Positions 1-7,423 of a stretch of DNA of 16,145 nt are shown in pieces. The notes beneath the pieces are model-generated. The model was not told where the DNA came from. It worked only from the letters and a program-made list of their open reading frames with translations, and searched no databases. Numbering within the stretch: the stretch's first letter is position 1; every line of letters begins with the position of its first letter. The position numbers were made by a program, and so were the translations under genes. This stretch comes from Actinomycetes bacterium (GTDB lineage Bacteria > Actinomycetota > Actinomycetes > Mycobacteriales > Micromonosporaceae), in the NCBI GenBank assembly GCA_021793335.1, contig JAJYSW010000053.1, positions 1 to 16,145 of the forward strand, in the 5' to 3' direction.

Positions 1-1243
1 CGCCGTATCCAGTGGACAAACGTTCACCACCACCGCTGACGTTGCCCTCGGGGTTGTTCTCGGTGATGTCGTACATCTCCAGGTTGAAGGAGTTGATCCC
101 GAAAATCACATTACGGAGAGCATGAACGCCATTGTTGTAGTCGTTCTCCACGGACCAGATGTCGGACTTGTGCTCATCAATGAGATCCCAAACCTTGTCT
201 ATGACCTCCTCGATTTCGTGCGAGTACTCCACCGACTTGCTCTCCGGTAGGAAGTTGGCACCGGCGATGCCGATGACGACCATAGCGACGCCCGCCCCTC
301 CTACGCCGACGGCGAGAGGGCCGCTGGCCATACCAGCGGCCGTCAAAGCCGTGCCGACTCCCTGGAAGGTCTGCCAGACACCATTGTGGCTTGTCGTTAT
401 CTCCTGAGTCGCGTCGAGCGCTTTGGTGGCCTTGTTCAGCAGATCCAGGTTTCCGGCTCGCCCCTGCTGGATGATGGTGCCCCGAGACGCATAGAGATTC
501 GAGATCCCACCGGCTATCCCGGCCTGGTTGGTAACGGTCGGGTTGATCGAGGCGAAGAAGCCGTCCTTGGCCGCATCCGCGGACAGACCGGTCCAGTGCT
601 CGAACCAGACGGGACCAACGGTGCCGCTTCCTGCGAGCGTAGCGATGTCCTCCAGCAGGTCGCCATTGCTGGAAGGCGTGAACTCGGCCTCCACGTCCGA
701 CTCCCCAGACGCCTGCAAACCGAGGTGGCCACCGATTCTCAAGACGGCTTTCTGGGCGTTCTCGATCTTGCGCTGGTCGTGAGAGTCGAACCTCGGCAGC
801 TCGTAGAGGATGGTCGCACCTTCCCCCGCGGCCCATGACTCGACACGTTCGAAGACCGTTCCCATCCCGCACTCGATCGTGGGCGGGAGGGTGACCATGC
901 CGTTGCCGTTCATCTCCATGACCTCGGTTGGTTCGGTGACACCGGTGTCACCGGGACAGCTGACCGAGCCGAGATCGCCGTTCTGGCCTCCTTCGACCCA
1001 GTCCATGTACGCGCAGCCGCCGTTAACGAAGTGGTGCCGTGCCTCGGTGGTGTAGTAGGCCCACGTCGAGCCTTCATGCGGACTGGAGGAGCGCCTGTAC
1101 GCGCTGCGGAATTCGTAGCTGAGATCGAGGATTTTCTCCCGCACGTCCTCTCGCCAACGCTTGGTAAGGGCCTTCTCAAAGTCCCTCACCGCGATTTTCA
1201 GCGTCTCGAAGAAGCTTGTGTCGTAGATGATGTCTTCGGCCAT
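1..1243 (-). CDS. Large WXG-like, possibly type VII secretion-associated protein (C-terminus outside window)
   Basis: An open frame begins at ATG 1241-1243 and runs without a stop through at least 414 codons to the window edge, so the protein is partial. A GGAG Shine-Dalgarno lies 8 nt before the ATG. The N-terminus (MAEDIIYDTSFFETLK) is a charged helical region. Around residues 211-233 there is a WFEHWTGLSADAA segment resembling the W-x-G helix turn of ESX/WXG100 proteins. Around residues 290-325 there is a long Ala/Gly/Val-rich hydrophobic stretch that could cross or contact a membrane. No signal peptide is visible. These features are common in large ESX-linked proteins of actinomycetes, so export by a type VII system or toxin delivery is possible, but this is inference: the C-terminal domain that would decide is missing. 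I do not recognise a named family. Confidence 0.75.
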   Translation of the reverse strand, partial: MAEDIIYDTSFFETLKIAVRDFEKALTKRWREDVREKILDLSYEFRSAYRRSSSPHEGSTWAYYTTEARHHFVNGGCAYMDWVEGGQNGDLGSVSCPGDTGVTEPTEVMEMNGNGMVTLPPTIECGMGTVFERVESWAAGEGATILYELPRFDSHDQRKIENAQKAVLRIGGHLGLQASGESDVEAEFTPSSNGDLLEDIATLAGSGTVGPVWFEHWTGLSADAAKDGFFASINPTVTNQAGIAGGISNLYASRGTIIQQGRAGNLDLLNKATKALDATQEITTSHNGVWQTFQGVGTALTAAGMASGPLAVGVGGAGVAMVVIGIAGANFLPESKSVEYSHEIEEVIDKVWDLIDEHKSDIWSVENDYNNGVHALRNVIFGINSFNLEMYDITENNPEGNVSGGGERLSTGYG

Positions 1244-1353
1244 AGGGGCCACTCCAAAGGGGGCGCTACACGAAGTCAGGTGCAGCTGGCTACGGGAACG
1301 CTCCTATGGTAACCGTCAGTTGCAAATGCGGCACAAAGTGGCGAACTCACAGG

Positions 1354-2181
1354 TCAGAGAAGGTCGAGGACTTCCTCGATGTACTGGGCCACGGCGTCCT
1401 CGTCGTTGCCGGTCGGGGTGACCTCGTCGGCGGCCTCCTTGACCCACGGGTGGGCGTGCGGCATCACGACGGCGTGCCCCGCGCTGCGCAGCATCGGCAG
1501 ATCGTTGGTGGCGTCGCCGAAGACGAGCACGTCCTCCCACTCGATGCCGAACTTGTCGAGCACGACCTGAATCCCGGCGGCCTTGCTGACACCGACCGGG
1601 CACACTTCGAGGAGCCCGACGCCCGATTCGGTGACGGTGACCTTATCGTCGTCGACGATCTCCTGTGCGGCCAGGAGCAGCTCACGGCCGTCCATGGTCT
1701 CGGACACGAAATAGCCTTTGACCATCGGGCCGACGAACGCCTCTTCACGCGGGACGGCCTTGAGCGTGACGGCCGGCCACGGCCAGTTCGGCATCGCATC
1801 GCCCGAGAGCGGCAGGTCGGCCTCTGCCGGCTCGGCGATCGCGCGCAGCGGCCCGACCTCGTTCTCGATGAGCCGCAAGGTCTCGTGAATGAGCTCGCCG
1901 TCGATCGAACGGTTCGCGAGCTCGACGATCGAATCGTCGTAACGGCATTCGTAGACGAAAGCGCCCTGGGCCATGACCAGGAAATCCGCTGAGGGGATGT
2001 CGTTGCGGCACAGATCGAGCAGCCGTGGTCCACGGCCGGTGGCACCGACGACGATGACTCCCGAAGCGGCCAGGCGCTTGAGCGCGGCCATGCTCCTGGG
2101 AGAAACCGTCTCGTCCGAGCGGACGAGTGTGCCATCGAGATCCGTGGCGACGAGCCGGGGCGCCTCCGACAAATTGATCAC
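1354..2181 (-). CDS. HAD superfamily Cof-type (class IIB) phosphatase
   Basis: A 275-residue HAD hydrolase that should dephosphorylate small phosphometabolites (sugar or cofactor phosphates) in the cytosol. All four HAD motifs are visible: motif I DLDGTL near residue 14, with the nucleophile D14 and the acid D16; motif II in GATGRG; the motif III lysine in VGVSKAAG; and motif IV in FGDATNDLPML. The long region between motifs II and III is the C2-type cap of the Cof/YbiV group. I chose GTG 2181 because AAGGAGG sits 4 nt upstream; a GTG at 2226 in the same frame would lengthen the protein by 15 residues but has no ribosome site. The gene follows its paralogue by about 60 nt on the same strand, so the two are probably co-transcribed. 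The natural substrate cannot be told from sequence. Confidence 0.93.
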   Translation of the reverse strand: MINLSEAPRLVATDLDGTLVRSDETVSPRSMAALKRLAASGVIVVGATGRGPRLLDLCRNDIPSADFLVMAQGAFVYECRYDDSIVELANRSIDGELIHETLRLIENEVGPLRAIAEPAEADLPLSGDAMPNWPWPAVTLKAVPREEAFVGPMVKGYFVSETMDGRELLLAAQEIVDDDKVTVTESGVGLLEVCPVGVSKAAGIQVVLDKFGIEWEDVLVFGDATNDLPMLRSAGHAVVMPHAHPWVKEAADEVTPTGNDEDAVAQYIEEVLDLL

Positions 2182-2241
2182 ACGTCCTCCTTGATTGTCG
2201 AGCTTCGATCCACCGCCACGGTCCACCCGTTTCGACCGGAG

Positions 2242-3090
2242 TCAGAACCACCGACGCAGCACTTGAGCGACACCGTCATCCCAGACGGAAGGGGCCACTT
2301 CATCCGCGGCCGCCCGGACCTCGGGGGCGGCCTGTCCCATGGCCACCGCATGCCCGGCCCATTCGAACATCGTCAGGTCGTTGTGGGCGTCTCCGAACAC
2401 GACGGTGTCGGCCGATGATACGCCGTAATATTCGGCGATGCGCGCGACTCCCGATGCCTTGCTCACTCCCGGCGGCCCGACATCCACCCAGCCGTTGAAA
2501 CCGACCTCGACGTGATAGTCGGTCGCCTCCAGCGCCGCACCGGCGGCCAGGCGCACGGCGTGAGGGCAACGCGAGGCGGCTCCGTACGGGTTGTCGGAGT
2601 CCACGCGGGCCACCAGCCGTCCGGTGGGGCGGTCCATGAGCTCGTCGAGCGTGATCTCGCCGGCCCACCGGGCGTGGAAGTCCTTCCGGAAGCCTTTGGT
2701 GTGGTACCAGCCTTCGAGGTCCCATTCGACCGCGAACTCGACCGAGACGTCGGCATCGCGGAACCGCTCGACGGCCGCGCGCGCGTCCACGGTCTCCCTG
2801 TGGGAGATCTCGCGCAGCGCCAGATCGTATTCACCTGCGCCGTGCGAAGAGGAGGCGAAACCGAGGTCCAAGCCCAGGTCGTCCGCGGTGCGCACGGCAC
2901 CCCACACGGCACGACCGGTGACGACGGCCACGGGCACGCCGGCGTCGCGGACGGCGCGGATCGCGTCGATCACGGCTCGGCTCGGCCGTGTGGCCTGACC
3001 GCGGTGGTAATCGACCACGGTGCCGTCGAGGTCCACGGCGACGAGTTTGGGCGGGGCATCGCTGAACGGTGGCGGGGCGTTTTCTGACAC
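2242..3090 (-). CDS. HAD superfamily Cof-type (class IIB) phosphatase, tandem paralogue
   Basis: A 282-residue cytosolic phosphohydrolase of the same family as the gene just downstream. Motif I is VDLDGTVVD around residues 18-26, motif II is VTGR, motif III is the lysine in GVSKASG, and motif IV is FGDAHNDLTMF. The cap is rich in aromatic residues (EWDLEGWYHTKGF) and differs from that of the neighbour, which suggests a different substrate. The start is GTG 3090. It has no usable Shine-Dalgarno, but TACGGT lies exactly 6 nt upstream, so the message is probably leaderless. The gene diverges from the DUF488 gene. In actinobacteria such HAD genes are often found close to serS, as here. Confidence 0.93.
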   Translation of the reverse strand: MSENAPPPFSDAPPKLVAVDLDGTVVDYHRGQATRPSRAVIDAIRAVRDAGVPVAVVTGRAVWGAVRTADDLGLDLGFASSSHGAGEYDLALREISHRETVDARAAVERFRDADVSVEFAVEWDLEGWYHTKGFRKDFHARWAGEITLDELMDRPTGRLVARVDSDNPYGAASRCPHAVRLAAGAALEATDYHVEVGFNGWVDVGPPGVSKASGVARIAEYYGVSSADTVVFGDAHNDLTMFEWAGHAVAMGQAAPEVRAAADEVAPSVWDDGVAQVLRRWF

Positions 3091-3102
3091 CCTTCAACCG
3101 TA
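3088..3102 (-). promoter_or_regulatory. Leaderless -10 element of the first HAD phosphatase gene
   Basis: On the minus strand TACGGT (3102-3097) is followed by 6 nt and then the GTG start (3090-3088). This is the TANNNT-6-start layout of leaderless actinobacterial promoters. No clear -35 was found. Confidence 0.5.
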
Positions 3103-3193
3103 GCCTCCCGAAAGTGAACGGCCAGGGGGCGAGCGGTTGAACACATATCGACGTAGATCAGACCAAAACTACCCATCGTGAACGGACGCGGCT

Positions 3194-3208
3194 TACGGTT
3201 CCCCTATG
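3194..3208 (+). promoter_or_regulatory. Leaderless -10 element of the DUF488 gene
   Basis: TACGGT at 3194-3199 is followed by 6 nt and then ATG 3206. No Shine-Dalgarno precedes the ATG. The same hexamer stands at the same distance before the divergent HAD gene. No good -35 box is visible at 16-19 bp. Confidence 0.5.
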
Positions 3209-3571
3209 TCCGACATCACGATTCAGCGCGTTTACGACTACCGACGCGATTCCGCGCCGAGCGGCGCGGTGTTCCTGGTAGACCGGCTGTGGCCCCGCGG
3301 GGTCAGCAAGGAGGACATGAAGGACGTGTCCTGGGTGCCCGATGCCGCGCCGTCGCCGAACCTGCGCATCTGGTTCGGTCACAGTGCCGACCGGTTCGAG
3401 GAGTTCACCGGCCGCTACCGCGCCGAGCTGGACTCACGGCCCGAGCACGCCGAGGCGATCGTCGCGGCGGCCCGGAACGGCTCGGTGACCCTGCTCTACG
3501 CGGCGAAGGATCCGCAGGTCAACCATGCGTCGGTGCTCAAGTCCTGGTGCGAGGAGGAGCTCGGCGAGTGA
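3206..3571 (+). CDS. DUF488 family protein (YeaO-like)
   Basis: A 121-residue small soluble protein with the family hallmark FLVDRLWPRGVSKE near residues 23-36, a second conserved block LRIWFGHSADRFEEFTGRYRAEL, and LLYAAKDPQVNHASVLKSW near the C-terminus. Length is normal for the YeaO branch of DUF488. The biochemical role of the family is not established; the conserved cysteine, histidine and arginine residues suggest a catalytic or binding pocket, but I infer nothing further. The gene stands alone between a divergent HAD gene and a convergent serS, separated from serS by a strong hairpin. Confidence 0.93.
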   Translation: MSDITIQRVYDYRRDSAPSGAVFLVDRLWPRGVSKEDMKDVSWVPDAAPSPNLRIWFGHSADRFEEFTGRYRAELDSRPEHAEAIVAAARNGSVTLLYAAKDPQVNHASVLKSWCEEELGE

Positions 3572-3602
3572 ACGTGTCGATCGCGGACCGGTGAGATGCC
3601 GG

Positions 3603-3655
3603 AAGGACGTGCTCCGGCTCCCGCGCGGTTCGCACGGGGGCCGGGGCACGTCCTT
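3603..3655. terminator. Bidirectional hairpin terminator between the DUF488 gene and serS
   Basis: Two 21-nt arms (3603-3623 and 3635-3655) pair along their full length, with G-T wobble at two places on the plus strand and perfect pairing of the outer AAGGACGTGC/GCACGTCCTT. The loop is 11 nt. There is no T-tract, as is common for actinobacterial hairpin terminators. It fills the space between two converging genes and can serve both. Confidence 0.8.
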
Positions 3656-3658
3656 GGT

Positions 3659-4915
3659 CTACACGGGTTCGATGACGTCCTTGCCCACGTACGGCTGGAG
3701 GGCCTTCGGCACCGCCACCGAGCCGTCCGGTCGCTGGTGGTTCTCGAGGATCGCCACCAGCCAGCGGGTCGTGGCCAGTGTGCCGTTCAGCGTCGCGGCC
3801 ACGGCGTTTCGCCCTTGCCCGTCCCGGTATTTGACGTTCAGGCGGCGCGCCTGGAAGGTCGTGCAGTTCGACGTCGAGGTCAGTTCACGGTAGCGTCCCT
3901 GGCTGGGCACCCAGGCTTCGCAGTCGAACTTTCGGGCCGCCGACGTCCCCAGGTCTCCGGCGGCGACGTCGATGACCCGGTAGGGCAGCTCCATCTTCTG
4001 GAGCATCTGCTCCTCGTAGGCCAGGAGCCGCTCGTGCTCGGCTTCGGCGTCCTCGGGACGGCAGAACGCGAACATCTCGACCTTGTCGAACTGGTGGACG
4101 CGGATGATGCCCCGCGTGTCCTTGCCGTACGAACCGGCCTCGCGGCGGAAGCACGAGGACCAGGCCGCATAGCGGCGCGGTTCGGGCAGTTCACCGAGGT
4201 TCTCGCCCGAGTGGTAGGCCGCCAAGGGCACCTCGGAGGTGCCCACCAGGTACATCTCGTCGCGTTCGAGGTAGTAGATCTCGTCGGCGTGCTCGCCGAG
4301 GAAACCGGTGCCCTCCATCGCTTCGGGGCGCACCAGCACCGGCGGGATCATCGGCATGAACCCGGTCTCCACGGCCTGCTGCATCGCCAGGTTGAGCATG
4401 CCCAGCTGGAGCATCGCGCCGTCGCCGGTCAAGTAGTAGAAGCGCGCGCCGGAGGTCTTCGCGCCGCGTTCGGTGTCGAGCAGCCCCAGTTTCGTGCCCA
4501 GTTCGAGGTGGTCGCGAACGTTCTCGGGGGTGGTCCTCTCGCCGACCTCGCGCAGGACGATGTAGTCCTCCTCGCCGCCGGCGGGGGCCGCGTCGGCCAC
4601 CAGGTTCGGCAGGGCCTTGCCGGCCGCGTCGAATTCGGCGGCGGTCGCGGTCACGCGCAGTTCGGCGGATTTGACCTCTTCGGCGAGGGTCTTGGTGCGG
4701 TCCAGCAGCGCCCGCTTCTCGTCGGGCTCGGCCTTCGCGATCTGCTTGCCGAGGCTCTTCTGCTCGGCGCGGAGCGTCTCGAATGCCTGGAGGGCGCTGC
4801 GGTGCTCGGAGTCGGCGGACAGGAGCGCGTCGACGGCGTCGGGGGAGACGCCGCGTTTGCGCTGGCTGTCGCGGTAGATGTCCGGGGTCTCTCGCAGTGC
4901 ACGCAGATCGATCAC
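3659..4915 (-). CDS. serS: Serine--tRNA ligase
   Basis: A 418-residue class II aminoacyl-tRNA synthetase that charges tRNA-Ser (and tRNA-Sec where present) with serine in the cytosol. The first ~100 residues form the long antiparallel coiled-coil arm that grips the tRNA variable loop (SEHRSALQAFETLRAEQKSL onward). The catalytic domain shows TSEVPLAAYHSGE, motif 2 in SSCFRREAGSYGKDTRGIIRVHQFDKVE-type order around residues 255-285, the serine-pocket block ELTSTSNCTTFQARR, and motif 3 NGTLATTRWLVAILENHQ near residues 378-395. Length matches bacterial SerRS. The start is GTG 4915: TAATCT stands 6 nt upstream and there is no well-placed Shine-Dalgarno, so a leaderless message is likely. It is a single-copy housekeeping gene in most bacteria. 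Confidence 0.99.
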   Translation of the reverse strand: MIDLRALRETPDIYRDSQRKRGVSPDAVDALLSADSEHRSALQAFETLRAEQKSLGKQIAKAEPDEKRALLDRTKTLAEEVKSAELRVTATAAEFDAAGKALPNLVADAAPAGGEEDYIVLREVGERTTPENVRDHLELGTKLGLLDTERGAKTSGARFYYLTGDGAMLQLGMLNLAMQQAVETGFMPMIPPVLVRPEAMEGTGFLGEHADEIYYLERDEMYLVGTSEVPLAAYHSGENLGELPEPRRYAAWSSCFRREAGSYGKDTRGIIRVHQFDKVEMFAFCRPEDAEAEHERLLAYEEQMLQKMELPYRVIDVAAGDLGTSAARKFDCEAWVPSQGRYRELTSTSNCTTFQARRLNVKYRDGQGRNAVAATLNGTLATTRWLVAILENHQRPDGSVAVPKALQPYVGKDVIEPV

Positions 4916-4952
4916 GTCACCAGATTACCGGCCTGTGCGGCGGGCCCGTCAA
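4913..4952 (-). promoter_or_regulatory. serS promoter, probably leaderless
   Basis: On the minus strand TTGACG (4952-4947), a 19-bp spacer and TAATCT (4927-4922) precede the GTG start by 6 nt. The -35 box is a good match, but the spacer is longer than usual, so the -10 is the firmer part of the call. Confidence 0.5.
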
Positions 4953-4957
4953 AGCCA

Positions 4958-4972
4958 TATCGTGGGCGTGTG
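4958..4972 (+). promoter_or_regulatory. Leaderless -10 element of the metallopeptidase gene
   Basis: TATCGT at 4958-4963, a 6-nt gap and GTG 4970. This favours GTG 4970 over the in-frame GTG 4976 and ATG 4982. It overlaps the divergent serS promoter region. Confidence 0.5.
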
Positions 4973-5323
4973 GCAGTGGAGATGAATGCGAAGGATTTCG
5001 AGGCGGCGGTGTCGGATGCGCTCGACGAAGTGCCGCAGGAGCTGCTGGCGATGCTCGACAACGTGGTGATCCTGGTCGAGGAGGAACCGGAGGGGCCCGA
5101 GAAGAATCTGCTGGGTCTCTACCACGGGACGGCGTTGACCGAGCGGGGGTGGGAGTACGGCGGGGTCCTGCCCGACACGATCACGATCTACCGGGGGCCC
5201 ACGCTGCGGATGTGCGCTTCGGTGGAGGAGGTGATCGAGGAGGTCGCGATCACCGTGGTCCACGAGATCGCCCACCATTTCGGTATCGACGATCATCGTC
5301 TCCACGAGCTCGGCTGGGGTTGA
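4970..5323 (+). CDS. Small zincin-like metallopeptidase family protein
   Basis: A 117-residue protein of the short zincin family (formerly DUF1025). The C-terminus carries the metal site HEIAHHFGIDDHRLHELGW: two histidines and the catalytic glutamate of HExxH, followed by the conserved GxxDxxLHELG tail. The N-terminus has the family opening MNAKDFEAAVSDALDEVPQELLAMLDNV. An acidic EEEPEGPE turn and LLGLYHGTALTERG are also usual for the family. There is no signal peptide, so it is cytosolic. The substrate is unknown for this family. GTG 4970 was chosen because of the -10 hexamer 6 nt upstream; ATG 4982 is the alternative and removes only 4 residues. It diverges from serS. Confidence 0.92.
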   Translation: MAVEMNAKDFEAAVSDALDEVPQELLAMLDNVVILVEEEPEGPEKNLLGLYHGTALTERGWEYGGVLPDTITIYRGPTLRMCASVEEVIEEVAITVVHEIAHHFGIDDHRLHELGWG

Positions 5324-5386
5324 CACGATTCCGCATATGCGTTTCCGAGCAGGGAATCCTCTCGCAAAGGCCAGCGTTCTACGGGC

Positions 5387-5426
5387 TTGGGCTTGGCTTT
5401 AGCGAGGCGTAGTATACGGTCGTGTG
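5387..5426 (+). promoter_or_regulatory. Promoter of the molybdate operon
   Basis: TTGGGC (5387-5392), a 17-bp spacer and TAGTAT (5410-5415) end 8 nt before the GTG start at 5424, so transcription probably begins at or next to the start codon. The spacer carries the partial direct repeat GGGCTTGGGCTTGGCTTT, which could be a regulator contact site; that is inference. Confidence 0.55.
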
Positions 5427-5840
5427 ACGATATTCCGCATCGGCGAGGCCGCCGAACTCCTCGGTGTCAGCGCCGACACCGTGCGCCGCCGGATCGACGC
5501 GGGGCTTTTGCCCGCCTCCCGTGACGAGCACGGCCACCGCGTCGTGGACGGCGTCGACCTGGCCGGTTTCGCCGCCGAACGCGCCGCCGAAAGTGAAGAA
5601 CGCTCCGAATCCTCCTCGGCGCGCAACCGACTGCGCGGCATCGTCACCGCCGTCGCCAAGGACACCGTGATGGCCCAGGTCGACATCCAGGCAGGACCGT
5701 TCCGGGTCGTCTCGCTCATGAGCCGTGAGGCCGTCGAATCGCTCGGCCTTCAGGTCGGCTCCGTCGCCATCGCCGTCGTCAAATCCACCAACGTCGTCGT
5801 CGAGCGGGCCGCCTCCCCCCGCAGAGAGCATCGCCCCTGA
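5424..5840 (+). CDS. HTH-TOBE molybdate-binding regulator
   Basis: A 138-residue fusion of a MerR/excisionase-type helix-turn-helix (residues 3-50, FRIGEAAELLGVSADTVRRRIDAG) with a single Mop/TOBE domain (about residues 70-130, LRGIVTAVAKDTVMAQVDIQAG through STNVVVE). TOBE domains of this type bind molybdate or tungstate as oligomers. As first gene of the mod operon it most likely senses molybdate and controls its own transcription, analogous to but not homologous throughout with ModE. The start is GTG 5424, with a promoter ending 8 nt upstream. Its stop overlaps the modA start by one base (TGATG), which indicates translational coupling. The mode of regulation (repressor or storage role) is inferred. 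Confidence 0.9.
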   Translation: MTIFRIGEAAELLGVSADTVRRRIDAGLLPASRDEHGHRVVDGVDLAGFAAERAAESEERSESSSARNRLRGIVTAVAKDTVMAQVDIQAGPFRVVSLMSREAVESLGLQVGSVAIAVVKSTNVVVERAASPRREHRP

Positions 5841-6604
5841 TGAGAACCACCGTCGCGCTCGCCGCGGCCGCCGCCCTGCTCGCACTCACCGCCTGCGGCC
5901 CCTCCGGAGGCGGCGCGAAGCAGCGCGGCGACCTCGGCGGCGCGCTCACCGTCTTCGCCGCCGCCTCGCTCACCGAGACGTTCACCGCCATCGGCGAGGA
6001 CTTCGAGGAGGCCCACCCCGGCGTCGAGGTCGCCTTCAGTTTCGCCGGCAGTTCCTCCCTGGCCGCCCAGATCGACCAGGGCGCACCGGCCGACGTATTC
6101 GCTGCTGCCGCACCGGCCAACATGGCCGACGCCGTCGACGCCGGGAACGCCGCCGATCCCGAGGCCTTCGCGAGGGGCCGGCTCGTCATCGCCGTCCCCG
6201 AAGGGAATCCCGAGGCGATCACCGGCCTCGCCGACCTGACCGACCCCGGCCTGAAGGTCGCACTGTGCGCCGAGGCGGTCCCCTGCGGGGCCGCCGCACT
6301 GACCGCGCTCGACGCCGCCGGAGCGGCACTCACGCCCGTCACCTATGAGCCGGACGTCAAGGCCGCCCTGGCCAAGGTCACGCTCGGCGAGGTCGACGCC
6401 GCCCTGGTCTACCGCACGGACATCGCCGCCGCCGAAGGCGTGGAGGGCGTCGAGTTCCCCGAGTCCGAAGCGGCCGTCAACGAGTACTCGATCGCGGTGC
6501 TCACCGACGCGCCGAACCCGGCCGCCGCCGAGGCGTTCGTCTCCTACGTCCGCTCCGAGGCGGCCCTCGACGTGCTCGCCGACGCAGGATTCCAGGCGCC
6601 TTGA
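5840..6604 (+). CDS. modA: Molybdate ABC transporter substrate-binding lipoprotein
   Basis: A 254-residue extracytoplasmic receptor that captures molybdate and hands it to the ModB channel. The N-terminus is a lipoprotein signal: basic MRTT, a hydrophobic Ala/Leu core and lipobox LTAC with lipidated Cys19. The mature part begins with LTVFAAASLTETFTAIGEDFEEAHPGVEV and continues FSFAGSSSLAAQIDQGAPADVFAAA, the ModA signature. Its Ser residues contact the oxyanion in characterised homologues. Length is typical. The ATG overlaps the regulator's stop codon by one base, and modB starts 6 nt after the modA stop. Confidence 0.96.
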   Translation: MRTTVALAAAAALLALTACGPSGGGAKQRGDLGGALTVFAAASLTETFTAIGEDFEEAHPGVEVAFSFAGSSSLAAQIDQGAPADVFAAAAPANMADAVDAGNAADPEAFARGRLVIAVPEGNPEAITGLADLTDPGLKVALCAEAVPCGAAALTALDAAGAALTPVTYEPDVKAALAKVTLGEVDAALVYRTDIAAAEGVEGVEFPESEAAVNEYSIAVLTDAPNPAAAEAFVSYVRSEAALDVLADAGFQAP

Positions 6605-6610
6605 CCGACC

Positions 6611-7423
6611 ATGACCGTTGATCCGATCGCTCGCGTCCGTCGGCCGAGAGGCGTGCCCCTCGCACTGCTCGTCCCGGCGCTGCTGGGCCTGGCGTTCATG
6701 ACCCTTCCCATGGTGGGGCTGCTGCTCCGGGCCCCTTGGCGGACCATGCCGCGGCGTCTGGCCGAGCCCGAAGTGCTCGACGCGCTGTGGCTCTCGGCGG
6801 TCACCGCGACCGCCGCCACCGGGCTGTGCCTGCTGCTGGGCCTGCCGCTGGCCTGGCTGCTCGCGCGCGTCGAATTCCGCGGGCGCGGCCTCGTGCGGGC
6901 CCTGGTCACCGTCCCGCTCGTGCTGCCGCCCGTCGTCGGCGGCGTGGCCCTGCTGCTGGTCTTCGGCCGGAACGGCATCGTCGGTTCCCTACTCGCGGAG
7001 ACCCTGGGCGTCACCTTGCCGTTCAGCACCGCGGGCGTGGTGCTCGCGATGGCCTTCGTGTCCATGCCGTTCCTCGTCATCGCCGTGGAAGGCGCGCTGC
7101 GCGGGGCCGACGCCCGCTACGAGGAGGCCGCCGCGACGCTCGGGGCGGGACGCTGGACCGTGTTCACGCATGTGACGCTGCCGCTCGTCGCGCCGGGGAT
7201 CGCCGCCGGAGCGGTCCTGTGCTGGGCCCGCGCGCTCGGCGAGTTCGGTGCGACCATCACTTTCGCGGGGAACTTCCCCGGCCGCACCCAGACCATGCCG
7301 CTGGCCGTCTACCTGGCGCTCGAAACCGATCTGGAGGCCGCGATCGTGCTCAGCGTCATCTTGTTGGCCGTGTCGGTGACCGTGCTGGCGTGCCTGCGGG
7401 AGCGCTGGACGGCGGCGCCGTGA
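6611..7423 (+). CDS. modB: Molybdate ABC transporter permease
   Basis: A 270-residue inner-membrane channel subunit. Five to six hydrophobic segments are visible, beginning with LALLVPALLGLAFMTLPMVG. The EAA loop that docks to the ATPase is clear near residues 172-205 (EEAAATLGAGRWTVFTHVTLP with the conserved G). The following ARALGEFGATITFAGNFPGRTQTMPLAVY is characteristic of ModB rather than of other permeases. The start at ATG 6611 lies 6 nt after the modA stop, and the stop overlaps the modC GTG (GTGA), so ModB and ModC are translated together. Confidence 0.96.
   Translation: MTVDPIARVRRPRGVPLALLVPALLGLAFMTLPMVGLLLRAPWRTMPRRLAEPEVLDALWLSAVTATAATGLCLLLGLPLAWLLARVEFRGRGLVRALVTVPLVLPPVVGGVALLLVFGRNGIVGSLLAETLGVTLPFSTAGVVLAMAFVSMPFLVIAVEGALRGADARYEEAAATLGAGRWTVFTHVTLPLVAPGIAAGAVLCWARALGEFGATITFAGNFPGRTQTMPLAVYLALETDLEAAIVLSVILLAVSVTVLACLRERWTAAP

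Noticed and set aside
177..872. Minus-strand frame of 231 codons at the left end
   Set aside because: It is a shadow of the partial WXG-like gene, whose frame stays open from 1243 to the window edge and has a good Shine-Dalgarno.
3596..5323. A 575-codon plus-strand frame spanning serS and the metallopeptidase
   Set aside because: Its first ~450 codons are antisense to the unmistakable serS; only the last 117 codons (from GTG 4970) are a real gene.
6736..7419. Apparent N-terminal extension of modC giving a 580-codon protein
   Set aside because: The extension is an Arg/Ala-rich out-of-frame reading of modB. GTG 7420 overlaps the modB stop and starts a normal-length ModC.
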